Source: a virus. From it: DNA of 24,766 nt. The stretch is from positions 1 to 24,766 of the IMG/VR virus record IMGVR_UViG_3300028844_001154; one strand, written 5' to 3'. Positions 14,414 through 23,495 of this stretch are shown piece by piece. The notes beneath the pieces are model-generated. The model saw nothing but the letters and a program-made list of their open reading frames with translations. It searched no databases and was not told the DNA's origin. A program made the translations under genes and the position numbers. Each line of letters opens with the position of its first letter. Position 1 is the stretch's first letter.

Positions 14414-17400
14414 ACAAGAAATAATCTCTTTCGCCCGTCTCTTCCAACCTCTTCTGTATAATCTTCTCTAGCCTACGTGGGCTGATAGTTATACCGCCTA
14501 GCTGCCGCATTATTTGACTAGTAATTCTATGCTGTCGTAACGACCTAGCTTTAGTATCCCCAGTAATTTTTACTTCAGGGTTACGCTGGTTAAACTCGTT
14601 TATTTCCTGATCTGCTTCAAGGACACCCTCAAAATCACCCACTCTGTACGCTACATATCTCTCACGAAGAAGTCTGGTACGTTTTTCGTTGATCGTGCGA
14701 TCCACACGCTTATCACGAGCATTGATTTCCAACTGCTTGGTGTAGCCCGCTGGAGCAAAACCAAAGAACTGTCCCATAAGAGACCGCATAGACATATCTT
14801 CTACGATTGGGTCACCTCGCAACGTAGTAGCCCCTTCTGTTGCATAACGAATACTCTTAAGCGGAGCGGATAAACCAGAAGGTATCAGTCCTTCTATACC
14901 ACGACGGTACTCACCATCTTTTAGTAGCTCTCCACTTCGAGACATTCTTTGGGCAATACCAAACAATGGGCCACCAGCCAGTTCCATCGCGTAAGAAAGC
15001 GTATCTTCGTATTCTTTGTTAGGTAGTGTTCGGAACAGTAAATTGGTCATACCAATACGCGGGGCTATATCCATATCGAATATCTGATTAAGCGCACCCG
15101 AATACGGCCCTTCGCCTATATAAGCCGCGACTAAACTATCAAAGTCATCATCTTCATCATCTAAGAAGAACATGTTGGCCGTAGCAGCAACCACACCGTA
15201 AAGCGGTAGCCCTTGCGCCCCAGCCAGTAATCCAGACATCCCAAACAGTCCAGCCAGTTGGTACTTAGCGTCTTTGGTTTCTTGTTTGGTGTAATTACCA
15301 ACCCCTAAAGCTTGTTTAGCCATCTTCATTTGTAGGTAGGCCATAGAAACGCCGAACCGCTTATACATGAGTAGTACACTAGCAATATTGCCTTGCGCTA
15401 GCTTTGGAGCGGTTTCTATTAACGCTCCACTGTTGGTGTGTTCTATGTCAAGCATCACTTGGTTTATTATGTCGTTCTGTTGTTCTTCTGTGACTTCAGC
15501 CCCTTTGTTATCTTTTTTCTGTTTAGCCATAGCCAGATCGTAAGCGGCCATTGCAGTGACTTGTCGGTTTAGTCGTTCACCTTGGTGAAACAAGAATCCT
15601 GAAATAGCATTAACTCTGGTTAGGTTCCTATCAAACGCGCCGCCCGTTGGATTATCAACGTCAAGCATATCTCCGACTGTAGATGCGTTAGCTGCTCCTC
15701 TGGCAATAAGTTCTTCTATTAGCGGTTTATACTGCTTATATTCTTCCGGTAAGTTTTCTGGGTCTAGGTTGGCTAATGACGGCCCGTCAAATTCTGTACC
15801 TTCTGGAGCGCCACCAAACGGCTGTAACCTGCGCTGCATACCTGTACCCATATACATCCGCATAGCGCGATACATCGCTGCACTAGTATTACCAAGTCCA
15901 TATTTACCAGCTAAGAAAGGAAATACTACAACCGGCAGGATAAAAGAGTTAACTAAAGCGGATGACATGTTAAAACCTAGCGTCATCAAGAAACCCGCAC
16001 TCTTCAATCGGCGTGCGTACGTTGATATTTGAGGGTCTCTTACAAAGGCTATGTAGTCTTTACCTTGTGTTGCAATTTGCGCTGCGTATTCTTGGGCGTC
16101 TGTACCGTTTGCTTTACTAGCTACTCGGTCTAAGTTATTACTCGCTTGTGTAAGAGGGCTATCAAATCGTATGTTGTCTACTTGTCCCATAAACGCTGGC
16201 ATTCGCTGACGGAACACGTCTACGGCGTCCATCTTGGCCCCGCGAACATCTTGTCTTTTCTTAAAAGCTCTTTCCAAAGATCGTTCTGGCATCGCTTCTA
16301 ACATGGCATCTTGCACTATAGTTTCTATAGCACTACCAGCACGTAATGTTTGATCCGCTATTTGATCCGCCTCTGCCTCACTTAACCCATCCGCTAAAGC
16401 TTTATCCTTAGCTCTCTTAGCTGCTTCACCCTTCTTACGTACAACATCTCCTAGTACTCCTTGCGCCCACTGTATATCCACCGCAGTCTTTTCACCACGG
16501 GCATTTGTTGGGCGTTCAGCACGAGTACCTTCCAGTACAGCATTTACGGCTATATCTTCAGCTTCTTGGTCAGTAGCCCCCTCAGCTAATGCTTGTGTTC
16601 TTGCTGCTTCTCTAGGTTCTACTACTGTAGTAATGTCACTATCAAGAATACGTTGCCGTTCTTCTATAAAAACTTCTCTGGCGTAAGCCTCACGTTCTTG
16701 TTCCGTTTCAAAAGCAACTTTGTATTGTTCCAGATTGCCAGTATAGGGGTCGAAGCCTTGGTGGTTGTACCAAAAATCCCCCTTACGGAATAAAGGAAAG
16801 TAAGGTTCAATAGACTCTTTGTTAAGTAAGTCTTTTAGTATCCTATCTTTATAGGCGCGTTTAGCAAACAGTGCTTCTTCAGTTACAGCATCGACTGCGT
16901 TGATACGCTCGACGATAGCCATACGTAGTTCTGTATAAGCTTCTGAGTAAGCGTCGCGTAATGTACTGTAGGCTATTTGTGCTTCCGGGTCTAAAGTTTT
17001 AAAATCGGCTTTAAGTAGATCGTATTGTTCTAACTTACCAGCACTTGGATCAGTTATGGCAAATGTCAGTTCCTTTTTAGTATCAGCAGCTTGCAACTTT
17101 GCTACAGCCGCGTCTCGCGCTTCTTTAGTGGTAAAACCTTCATTACGAACTTCCCTACCGTCTTGGTCTATGTAGCTGAACCGAAACCTTTCGTAGTATT
17201 CCCTGTCTTTAGATGGGTCTACACGACGTAGTGTGCTTTCCATAACAACTTTATTAAAAAGTTCGCGTTGTTCCGGACCAAGTTTTGTAAATAATTTATC
17301 CAGCAACTTGGCAGTATCTTTGGTCTTTAACAAATACTCCTGCCGCGAACCGTTCTTTTGCTGAATGACTTTGAACAACGAGTCTAACTCTCCACCTAAC

Positions 17401-20400
17401 TCTCTGAGCACCGGATTTTTACTGTCTTTTATAAAGTCTGCGATAGAGTTTAGTGGGAGGATATTCATAAACCATTGCCGTCTTGTTCTTGTAAGGCTCG
17501 GCATCGTGTCGTTGAACTGCTGTACCATCTTTTTCGTTACAGGGCCGCCAAAGTTATTAAGTACGTTACCCAACAACTCGCCTTCTTCTTTAGCAGTCGC
17601 TGCCATGTTCAGCCGTGCAGCGTTGCGATATTCTGGCGCAGGTGACATCAATTCTGTTACTAGTTTGTCTACTTCGCTACGTGCTGTGGTTGTTTTAGTG
17701 AAAGGTATTTTTAACGCTTTGCGGACTGTGTTTAGGACAGCGTTTATGAACTGTTTCCATACGGGTAACTTGTTGCCCTTAATGTCCATAGAAGCAAGCT
17801 TTGCTTGGAACTCAGGGTTAGAAAAAGCTTCCGCTATAAACTCGTCAAGGTTGGTAGCCCCATAGGAATCTTCAAGCCTGTCTTTAACGTTATCGAAAAG
17901 AGTCTGTAGTTGTTTGGTTATTGGGCTAGACTTGTTTGCTAACTCGTGTGAGGTAACAGCGTGCAACGCCTCATGTAAAAGCACATGGGCCGTAGGGGTA
18001 AGGTCTTTGTTAATTATAATCGTGTTGGTCTTAGGGTCGAACGTACCTGCTAACAGTCGCCCATCAGTGCCCATCAGGTTAGATTCAAGCGTAACTTTTG
18101 TACCGCCGTCTTTTAATATGGCGGAACTAACCGCCCTAGCGACCCTCGCTACTTCTTTATTTTTGTTTTGCGCCAGTACATCAAGAGCCTCGACTAGCTT
18201 ACCTTCACGAAGAAGTTCTACAACTTCTGGTTCTAACGCTACAGAAGTAGCAGCTAAAGCTTTCGCGGGTAACGGCAACCCAAGATCGCGGCGTATACTG
18301 TTTTGTGCAGCTACCAAATCATTTTTTACATCTTGAGAAAAGTTTTCATTTATTTCATCTATTTTGGCCTGCGCTGTGGCTTTCTGTTCTGGTGAACCAC
18401 TTATACTGTCACTAGCTGTTGAGGCCAAGAACGACGCTCGTTCGCCGGGGCTATCTTTTATTTCATCAAAAGTTTGTTGGAACTTCTCTTTATCTAGTTC
18501 GTACTGCGCGGTTGTATTGGAGAGTGTTTCTTCATCCGCACTGCGCTGTCTTCCGGCACGACGAGCCGCTTCTGCTCTTCTCTCTTTAAATTCAAGGTCT
18601 TTCTCAAAATCACGAAAGTCGTCAGTTAAGGCAAATTCAAGGTCTTTCTCAAAATCACGAAAGTCGTCAGTTAAGGCAACTTCTGATTCTTCTTTTTTTT
18701 GTTTAGCCGATTCTGATACAGGCTCTTGTATTTTTTCTTCTGGCGTTACTTGTGCTGCTGGTTGTCGTTGTGTCTGCTTTGTTCCTTTTTCGGGTATCAG
18801 AGTTTCTAACTCTGCTACACCAGCAGCGCCTTGTTCTGCTTCTACCGCAGCCCGTGTGCCTTCTTCGTCTAATTCATAAGAGCGTCTAGTTATTGCAGCT
18901 AGTTCGTCTTGCGTGGGTTCAGTATTTGTAAACCCTTGTCTGCCTAACTCAGCACTAAAGGCGCGTGTAAAGTTATCTATGTCAGTAATGTCCCCACGTT
19001 CTAGTATTGGACCTAAAACTGCGGCACGATTCTGCGTTGTTGTTTCTTGTTGCGCTTTTGCCACACGACGATCAGCTTCGCCAATTTCCATTTCCTGTTT
19101 AGTGGCATCCACAGTATTCTTCGCGGCTTCCGTTGCTTCCGTTGCTGCCTTTGCTGCCCCTGCTGCGGCTTCTTGTTTAGCAAACAGTTCTTTCTGCTCG
19201 TCTTGAGCGTAAAGCTCTTCTATTTCTCTAGTATCAGCAGCATCTTCTAACGTAAGCTGCTGTGGAGCTTGTACTTCTGCTTCTACAAACGTCGAGGATG
19301 CTAGGAAGCTTTTTACTTTAGCCTTAGTGGCAGGCTTAACAGAACCGTTTTTGGAGTACTTTGTTAGTTCTTTTTGTACTTCAGCCCGTTGAGTGGGGTC
19401 AGACAAATCTTTGCCCCGTATACGTTTAAGCACTGGGGAAGCTTTAGGTATCCCTAAGCCTTGCACTATATCTACATCTTCGAGAGTCGTAGGCGTTCCC
19501 GCCCTAGCCGCTTCTAGTTTAGCGTCTACTTCTACTAACTCTGGAAATAGTTCTCTTTGTGGTTCTAGTTCAGCAGCAGCCCTACGTTCTTCTGCTTCCT
19601 GTCTTGCTCGAATTATTTCTGGAGAAGTGCCCGCGCCTACAGCCGATATAGCTTCTTGTGCTGCTTGTTCTTGTTCAAAAGGAACAATACCCTCAGTGGG
19701 TATGGCTTGCCCTTCGGGAGTTACTCTTGTGACAGGCGCTGGGAGCGCCAGAGGATCAGCTTCTTCCGCTGTTGTTTCGACAGGTGTCTCTTCTGTACGT
19801 GCAGCTAACTCGTCCCGCTGACGACGTGCTCTGGATCGACCAGTTACACTGCCGATTGGGCCAAGAGTACCGCCCACTGTAGCTGCGAGATACGCAGCCT
19901 CACCGTATTCTGCTAAGGCTTCTTCAGACAATACATCCAAACCAGCCTGCGCCCTTTCTAAAACTTGTTGTGCTACTTCTGTAGGCATCTCCGCAGCAGC
20001 ACCAGTAGCAACACCACGGCCTACAGTGCGAGTTAAACTACGGTTTGCGGTTGTGATTAACTTCTCGGCGTCTTTAGCGGCAGTTCCAACTTCATCAAGT
20101 TGTTTGCCTATTACTTTACCTACGACACCTCTGCCCAATATAAAATACTGCCCTATCAGTTCCGGCACAGCCTGCAACGCCGCAGTCCCTACTGCTTTAC
20201 CCGTGTCAATATCAACGGGACGCCCTTCGGCTATGTCAGTTTCTGCCTGACGCTCAATATTATAACCAGTAAATTGCGGTATGAGAGAGGCAAGTGCGCC
20301 AAGACCGCCACCTATAACAGTACCGACACCGGGCACAAAAGAACCTAAAGCGGCACCTGTGGCGGCACCTGCTGCTGTAGCACCTAGCTGAGCGCCTTGT

Positions 20401-20792
20401 CCCGCTACTGCTCGTGGTATCTGACTTAGAGCGGTTCCAACGGTGGGTAGAACACCCTCGGCGTCTCGTACAGCTTGGAAGGATGGGCCTTCACCATACT
20501 TTTGAGCGATGTCTTCGCTACGCTCTAGTGCAGCAAGGGCGGCTGCTTCCTCATCGCCAAAGGTTGCACCAGCGGTAGTGCGGAAAGCTGACGCAAGTGA
20601 TTCCGCGCCACGCAAAAACTCCCCACCGATAGTGCTCTCGGGTGGAGGCGGGGGTTGAGTTACGTCTATGCCTTGACGTCTTCTAAAGTAAGCAGACTTA
20701 GCTAAAGCAGGGGCTTCTTCTGCTGTAGTGCCTCTGGGGACATAAAAGTCAAATTTTTCCCCAGATGGGGCGGTGCCTTTAGCTATAGGCAT
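14412..20792 (-). CDS. Giant internal virion / DNA-ejection-type protein (2126 aa, HExxH motif)
   Basis: This single ORF of 2126 residues has AGGGG about 9 nt before its ATG and starts 3 nt after the transglycosylase stop. In order it has: a short N-terminal domain; a Pro run (47-51); a glycine-zipper hydrophobic segment (about 131-170) able to insert in membranes; long low-complexity Glu/Ala-rich coiled-coil regions; a metallopeptidase-like HEALH motif (H940, E941, H944) with a possible third ligand at E984 or E988; more helical domains; and hydrophobic segments near 1598-1635 and 1842-1875. Between these is MYKRFG (1809-1814), like the PLxRFG proteins. The layout matches phage polyvalent or T7 gp16-like ejection proteins. 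Residues 706-735 are a perfect 15-residue duplication. Protease activity is predicted only from the motif. Confidence 0.85.
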   Translation of the reverse strand: MPIAKGTAPSGEKFDFYVPRGTTAEEAPALAKSAYFRRRQGIDVTQPPPPPESTIGGEFLRGAESLASAFRTTAGATFGDEEAAALAALERSEDIAQKYGEGPSFQAVRDAEGVLPTVGTALSQIPRAVAGQGAQLGATAAGAATGAALGSFVPGVGTVIGGGLGALASLIPQFTGYNIERQAETDIAEGRPVDIDTGKAVGTAALQAVPELIGQYFILGRGVVGKVIGKQLDEVGTAAKDAEKLITTANRSLTRTVGRGVATGAAAEMPTEVAQQVLERAQAGLDVLSEEALAEYGEAAYLAATVGGTLGPIGSVTGRSRARRQRDELAARTEETPVETTAEEADPLALPAPVTRVTPEGQAIPTEGIVPFEQEQAAQEAISAVGAGTSPEIIRARQEAEERRAAAELEPQRELFPELVEVDAKLEAARAGTPTTLEDVDIVQGLGIPKASPVLKRIRGKDLSDPTQRAEVQKELTKYSKNGSVKPATKAKVKSFLASSTFVEAEVQAPQQLTLEDAADTREIEELYAQDEQKELFAKQEAAAGAAKAATEATEAAKNTVDATKQEMEIGEADRRVAKAQQETTTQNRAAVLGPILERGDITDIDNFTRAFSAELGRQGFTNTEPTQDELAAITRRSYELDEEGTRAAVEAEQGAAGVAELETLIPEKGTKQTQRQPAAQVTPEEKIQEPVSESAKQKKEESEVALTDDFRDFEKDLEFALTDDFRDFEKDLEFKERRAEAARRAGRQRSADEETLSNTTAQYELDKEKFQQTFDEIKDSPGERASFLASTASDSISGSPEQKATAQAKIDEINENFSQDVKNDLVAAQNSIRRDLGLPLPAKALAATSVALEPEVVELLREGKLVEALDVLAQNKNKEVARVARAVSSAILKDGGTKVTLESNLMGTDGRLLAGTFDPKTNTIIINKDLTPTAHVLLHEALHAVTSHELANKSSPITKQLQTLFDNVKDRLEDSYGATNLDEFIAEAFSNPEFQAKLASMDIKGNKLPVWKQFINAVLNTVRKALKIPFTKTTTARSEVDKLVTELMSPAPEYRNAARLNMAATAKEEGELLGNVLNNFGGPVTKKMVQQFNDTMPSLTRTRRQWFMNILPLNSIADFIKDSKNPVLRELGGELDSLFKVIQQKNGSRQEYLLKTKDTAKLLDKLFTKLGPEQRELFNKVVMESTLRRVDPSKDREYYERFRFSYIDQDGREVRNEGFTTKEARDAAVAKLQAADTKKELTFAITDPSAGKLEQYDLLKADFKTLDPEAQIAYSTLRDAYSEAYTELRMAIVERINAVDAVTEEALFAKRAYKDRILKDLLNKESIEPYFPLFRKGDFWYNHQGFDPYTGNLEQYKVAFETEQEREAYAREVFIEERQRILDSDITTVVEPREAARTQALAEGATDQEAEDIAVNAVLEGTRAERPTNARGEKTAVDIQWAQGVLGDVVRKKGEAAKRAKDKALADGLSEAEADQIADQTLRAGSAIETIVQDAMLEAMPERSLERAFKKRQDVRGAKMDAVDVFRQRMPAFMGQVDNIRFDSPLTQASNNLDRVASKANGTDAQEYAAQIATQGKDYIAFVRDPQISTYARRLKSAGFLMTLGFNMSSALVNSFILPVVVFPFLAGKYGLGNTSAAMYRAMRMYMGTGMQRRLQPFGGAPEGTEFDGPSLANLDPENLPEEYKQYKPLIEELIARGAANASTVGDMLDVDNPTGGAFDRNLTRVNAISGFLFHQGERLNRQVTAMAAYDLAMAKQKKDNKGAEVTEEQQNDIINQVMLDIEHTNSGALIETAPKLAQGNIASVLLMYKRFGVSMAYLQMKMAKQALGVGNYTKQETKDAKYQLAGLFGMSGLLAGAQGLPLYGVVAATANMFFLDDEDDDFDSLVAAYIGEGPYSGALNQIFDMDIAPRIGMTNLLFRTLPNKEYEDTLSYAMELAGGPLFGIAQRMSRSGELLKDGEYRRGIEGLIPSGLSAPLKSIRYATEGATTLRGDPIVEDMSMRSLMGQFFGFAPAGYTKQLEINARDKRVDRTINEKRTRLLRERYVAYRVGDFEGVLEADQEINEFNQRNPEVKITGDTKARSLRQHRITSQIMRQLGGITISPRRLEKIIQKRLEETGERDYFL
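18588..18677 (-). repeat. Perfect 45-bp tandem duplication inside the giant virion gene
   Basis: Bases 18588-18632 and 18633-18677 are identical, giving two copies of the 15-residue segment starting ALTDDFRDFEKDLEF. The absence of any difference between the copies, including at silent positions, points to a very recent event, or to an assembly artefact. It keeps the frame. Confidence 0.95.
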
Positions 20793-20795
20793 TTG

Positions 20796-22502
20796 TTAAT
20801 CCCCTGATGGTAGTTCTACTTCAAACGCACCGGCGCCTTCGCCGTCCCGCAACAGCCTTTGTATGTCTACGTCATCACGGGCTATTCTGCTAGTAACTGC
20901 CGTAAGTTCCGCACCTAATCTTGCCGGATTATCTCCATATTCAGCGGATAGTCGCATAAACTCCTTTTGATACTCCGAGTTGTTTTCTATTCTATCCATT
21001 GCTTCTTTAACAGCAGATGCCTCGGCCTTAAACCGCTCTTTCAACATGTCAGACTGAGCATCAAACACCATTTTTTGTTTATCAAAACCCAACTTAGCCA
21101 GAGCCGCATTGTAGTCTTGTTCTATACCATACCGTTGGCTAGCGATCTTGGCAGCTTCAATACCTTCTTTAGAGGCTAAAGCTTCGCGGCGTTGGTCTTC
21201 CCCCATTAGACCTCTGAGTCCACCACCTAACGCACCTGCGGTACTTGTTTGTCCACCACCACCAGCTAGGAAAGCCTGTAGGCGACCAATATCTACGTTA
21301 TCAAACATGCGTTTCTTTTTGGGTGGGGGCGCTTTCTGTTCAAAATCTTTTAGCGGTAGGCCAAGCGCTTTGGCAAACCTCTGTCTATCTGTAGGCTCTG
21401 CGTCTCTCAGAATGCCTTGCGTGCGAAACGGAGGCGCAACCAACCTGTCCACCATACCTTGTACATTTAAAGGGTCGCCTCCCACTGCTCTGCTTGCGTC
21501 TTTGGAAGGCACTCGATCCCCTAAAGGAGCAGCAGATCGAAAAGCACGGTTTTTTCTAAGTTCTTCAAGCCTTGCTTCTCTGTCTCGCGGAGATACAAAT
21601 GCTTCGCCAAGTCTACTATCTAAAAATAATTCTTCACCACTCTCCCCTACAGCCTCTCGGGGAGTTCTCCCTATTTCCCTAGCCTTTGCACTAGGGATAG
21701 GTACTGTCCCTACCCCCGGAACTTGCACTACAGAAGGACTCGGTGGTCGCGCTCCTTTCTCCACGCCTTCGCGGTAAGTAGAGGCAAAGAAGTCAGGGTC
21801 TATACCAGCAGCTTCGAGGTCTCCAGTATAATCACCGAGCCGACCTGTTGGGTTATCCCCTACTGCCCGTTCCGCGCCGCCAGCCCTGTTAACTACTTGG
21901 TCAGCGTACTCTGCTACGCTAGGGAATCCGTCCTGTGGGGCGTTAGTATCAATACCTGCTCTCAACTTAGCAATTTCGTCAGGGCCACCGTAATAAGCCG
22001 CCGCCGCTAATCTTGGGTCGCCGCCAGCCTTTTGTAACATTCGTTGGGCATACCTTGACCCTGCCCGTAGATTAGTCATTGGGTCGTTTATATCTGCATC
22101 TGGCCCCATCATCTCTGTAAAAGTAGTAGGCATAACTTGCATCGGGCCTCGTGCCCCTGCTGGAGAAACGCGGGTATCTTGTCCGCTGCTGGACTCTTGT
22201 GCATAGATAGAGCGAATAAGGTTTATTGTAGCGGGGTCGGTTATACCTTCCGCTTCTAAAGCCGCCCCTAATAAGTCTACAGAACCCCCATCTGCATACC
22301 CAACAATACCGCCATTAGCCATACGAGCCATATTAGGAGCAGCTTGCGTGGGTAGGCCCATAGCAGCGCGGTTTTGCATTTGGGCCATTCGTTGCCCTTG
22401 CTGTTGAATACCCGGAGCCATGCTACGCAGGACATCATTACGCGAACCTTGCATAGCTTCTTGCTCTAACTGGCCCTTTACCGTATTAGAAGGCGTTTGC
22501 AT
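20796..22502 (-). CDS. Virion protein with SLT lytic transglycosylase domain
   Basis: The 568-residue protein has a Gln/Met-rich N-terminus and a hydrophobic GGIVGYADGGS segment (64-74). A goose-type/SLT lysozyme domain follows from about 78 to 205: catalytic Glu in AQESS (E103), then SPAGARGPMQVMPTTF, NLRAGSRYAQ and AAYYGGP. Such virion-borne transglycosylases cut peptidoglycan to let phage DNA pass the cell wall. The C-terminal 350 residues are helical and charged, probably structural. ATG 22502 has no Shine-Dalgarno. A 35-codon ORF with an excellent one lies just upstream, overlaps it by 25 nt and looks like its original start in another frame. Confidence 0.87.
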   Translation of the reverse strand: MQTPSNTVKGQLEQEAMQGSRNDVLRSMAPGIQQQGQRMAQMQNRAAMGLPTQAAPNMARMANGGIVGYADGGSVDLLGAALEAEGITDPATINLIRSIYAQESSSGQDTRVSPAGARGPMQVMPTTFTEMMGPDADINDPMTNLRAGSRYAQRMLQKAGGDPRLAAAAYYGGPDEIAKLRAGIDTNAPQDGFPSVAEYADQVVNRAGGAERAVGDNPTGRLGDYTGDLEAAGIDPDFFASTYREGVEKGARPPSPSVVQVPGVGTVPIPSAKAREIGRTPREAVGESGEELFLDSRLGEAFVSPRDREARLEELRKNRAFRSAAPLGDRVPSKDASRAVGGDPLNVQGMVDRLVAPPFRTQGILRDAEPTDRQRFAKALGLPLKDFEQKAPPPKKKRMFDNVDIGRLQAFLAGGGGQTSTAGALGGGLRGLMGEDQRREALASKEGIEAAKIASQRYGIEQDYNAALAKLGFDKQKMVFDAQSDMLKERFKAEASAVKEAMDRIENNSEYQKEFMRLSAEYGDNPARLGAELTAVTSRIARDDVDIQRLLRDGEGAGAFEVELPSGD

Positions 22503-22585
22503 TGAGCATAGCGTTGTTGTAGTGCTTGAGGATTGCCAGAATACGTTTGCATTCTGTCGTTAATCTGCGAATCTATGTTGTTCAC
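22478..22585 (-). CDS. 35-aa ORF: probable detached N-terminus of the transglycosylase protein
   Basis: GTG 22585 is preceded by a perfect AAAGGAG (22594-22600) at 8 nt spacing, the best ribosome site in the virion operon. The peptide begins MNNIDSQINDRMQTYSGNPQ and goes on to ALQQRYAQ, then stops after a few out-of-frame residues. The composition matches the Gln/Met-rich start of the downstream protein, so the two were probably one gene separated by an indel near 22500. Otherwise it is a leader peptide coupling translation. It is too short for a firm call. Confidence 0.55.
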   Translation of the reverse strand: MNNIDSQINDRMQTYSGNPQALQQRYAQCKRLLIR

Positions 22586-22605
22586 TAGTTAGGCTCCTTT
22601 GCGGG

Positions 22606-23484
22606 CTATTTTGAGAAAACGCCCATTGTGTCGAGAAGACCTAAAATACCGCCAGCTCCGCTGAACACATTAGACAGAGTACTAGGCTCGGCGTATTGAT
22701 AGTCTTGAGTTGAAATCGGTAATCCCTGTAGTAGGGATTGTTGATACTGAACTTTCTTAAACGGATCGTCCCGCTCTTCTTTAAACTGCCCTATATCAGC
22801 CGCTATGCCTTGACCCTCAATGGCTCTTTGCTCCGCACCACCTAAACGCTGCGCCCCTAATGTTTCTAGCCCGTATGTTTGCGCTTGACGGGCTGCTTGC
22901 ATTGCCCGATCTTGCTCGGCGTTGAATTGATTTTGTGCTTGGGTAAACGCATTTTGATAACCCTGTCCCGTAATACCCGCCATGCGGTCTAGCAACCCAC
23001 GCTGCAATTCAGCTTCTGCAACCCCCTGACGAGACCCACCGTAGGCACCTGCTTTACCGTACTGGCTTTGAAGTTTTTGAGCAGCAATCTGGGCTTGGCG
23101 GTTCGCCGCATCATACTGAGGCTGAAGTGCGCCCTGTAGGTAAGGCGTCATGTACTGCTGCATTACGTCCCCAGAAGCAGGTGTATAGGCCCCCATTTGC
23201 CCGTCTACGGCCTGTTGAGCTGTAGGTGGGGTGTACCCTGCACCTGTAAAAGACTGAGGGTCGTAGGAGGTTTGCGCCGCAGTGGGTACAGTTAAGTTAG
23301 CGAGTCCTTGAAACGCTGTGTCTTGGAGGGTGGACTGCCCCGCCGTAAGCGGCCCCATGTACGCCTGATAAGGCATATCGGAGAGTGCCGCGCCTTTACC
23401 AAGCATACCAGTGACGTAAGGCCCTGCATAAGGAGACAACGAAGACGATTGCCCCAGCATTCCACCCACATTAAATTTTTGCAT
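22606..23484 (-). CDS. Gln/Ala-rich virion-associated protein (292 aa)
   Basis: The start ATG follows AAGG at about 9 nt. The N-terminus has glycine-rich hydrophobic stretches (SPYAGPYVTGMLGKGAAL). The middle is a long helical Gln/Ala region (AANRQAQIAAQKLQSQYG, then GGSRQGVAEAELQRGLLDR), and the C-terminus ends in a hydrophobic GGILGLLDTMGVF. I recall similar proteins from marine phage contigs placed beside transglycosylase and giant virion genes. The position matches the smallest of the three internal or ejection proteins of T7-like phages (gp14 position), but sequence alone does not prove this. It is separated by 11 nt from the upstream gene. Confidence 0.75.
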   Translation of the reverse strand: MQKFNVGGMLGQSSSLSPYAGPYVTGMLGKGAALSDMPYQAYMGPLTAGQSTLQDTAFQGLANLTVPTAAQTSYDPQSFTGAGYTPPTAQQAVDGQMGAYTPASGDVMQQYMTPYLQGALQPQYDAANRQAQIAAQKLQSQYGKAGAYGGSRQGVAEAELQRGLLDRMAGITGQGYQNAFTQAQNQFNAEQDRAMQAARQAQTYGLETLGAQRLGGAEQRAIEGQGIAADIGQFKEERDDPFKKVQYQQSLLQGLPISTQDYQYAEPSTLSNVFSGAGGILGLLDTMGVFSK

Positions 23485-23495
23485 GTCGTTGTACC

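Noticed and set aside
17365-17865. 166-codon + strand ORF, with similar ones at 17914, 18364 and 19393
   Set aside because: All are antisense readings of the giant virion gene, with Ser/Ala-rich composition typical of shadow frames.
21148-21777. 209-codon + strand ORF
   Set aside because: Antisense to the transglycosylase gene, Pro/Ser-rich, with no domain.
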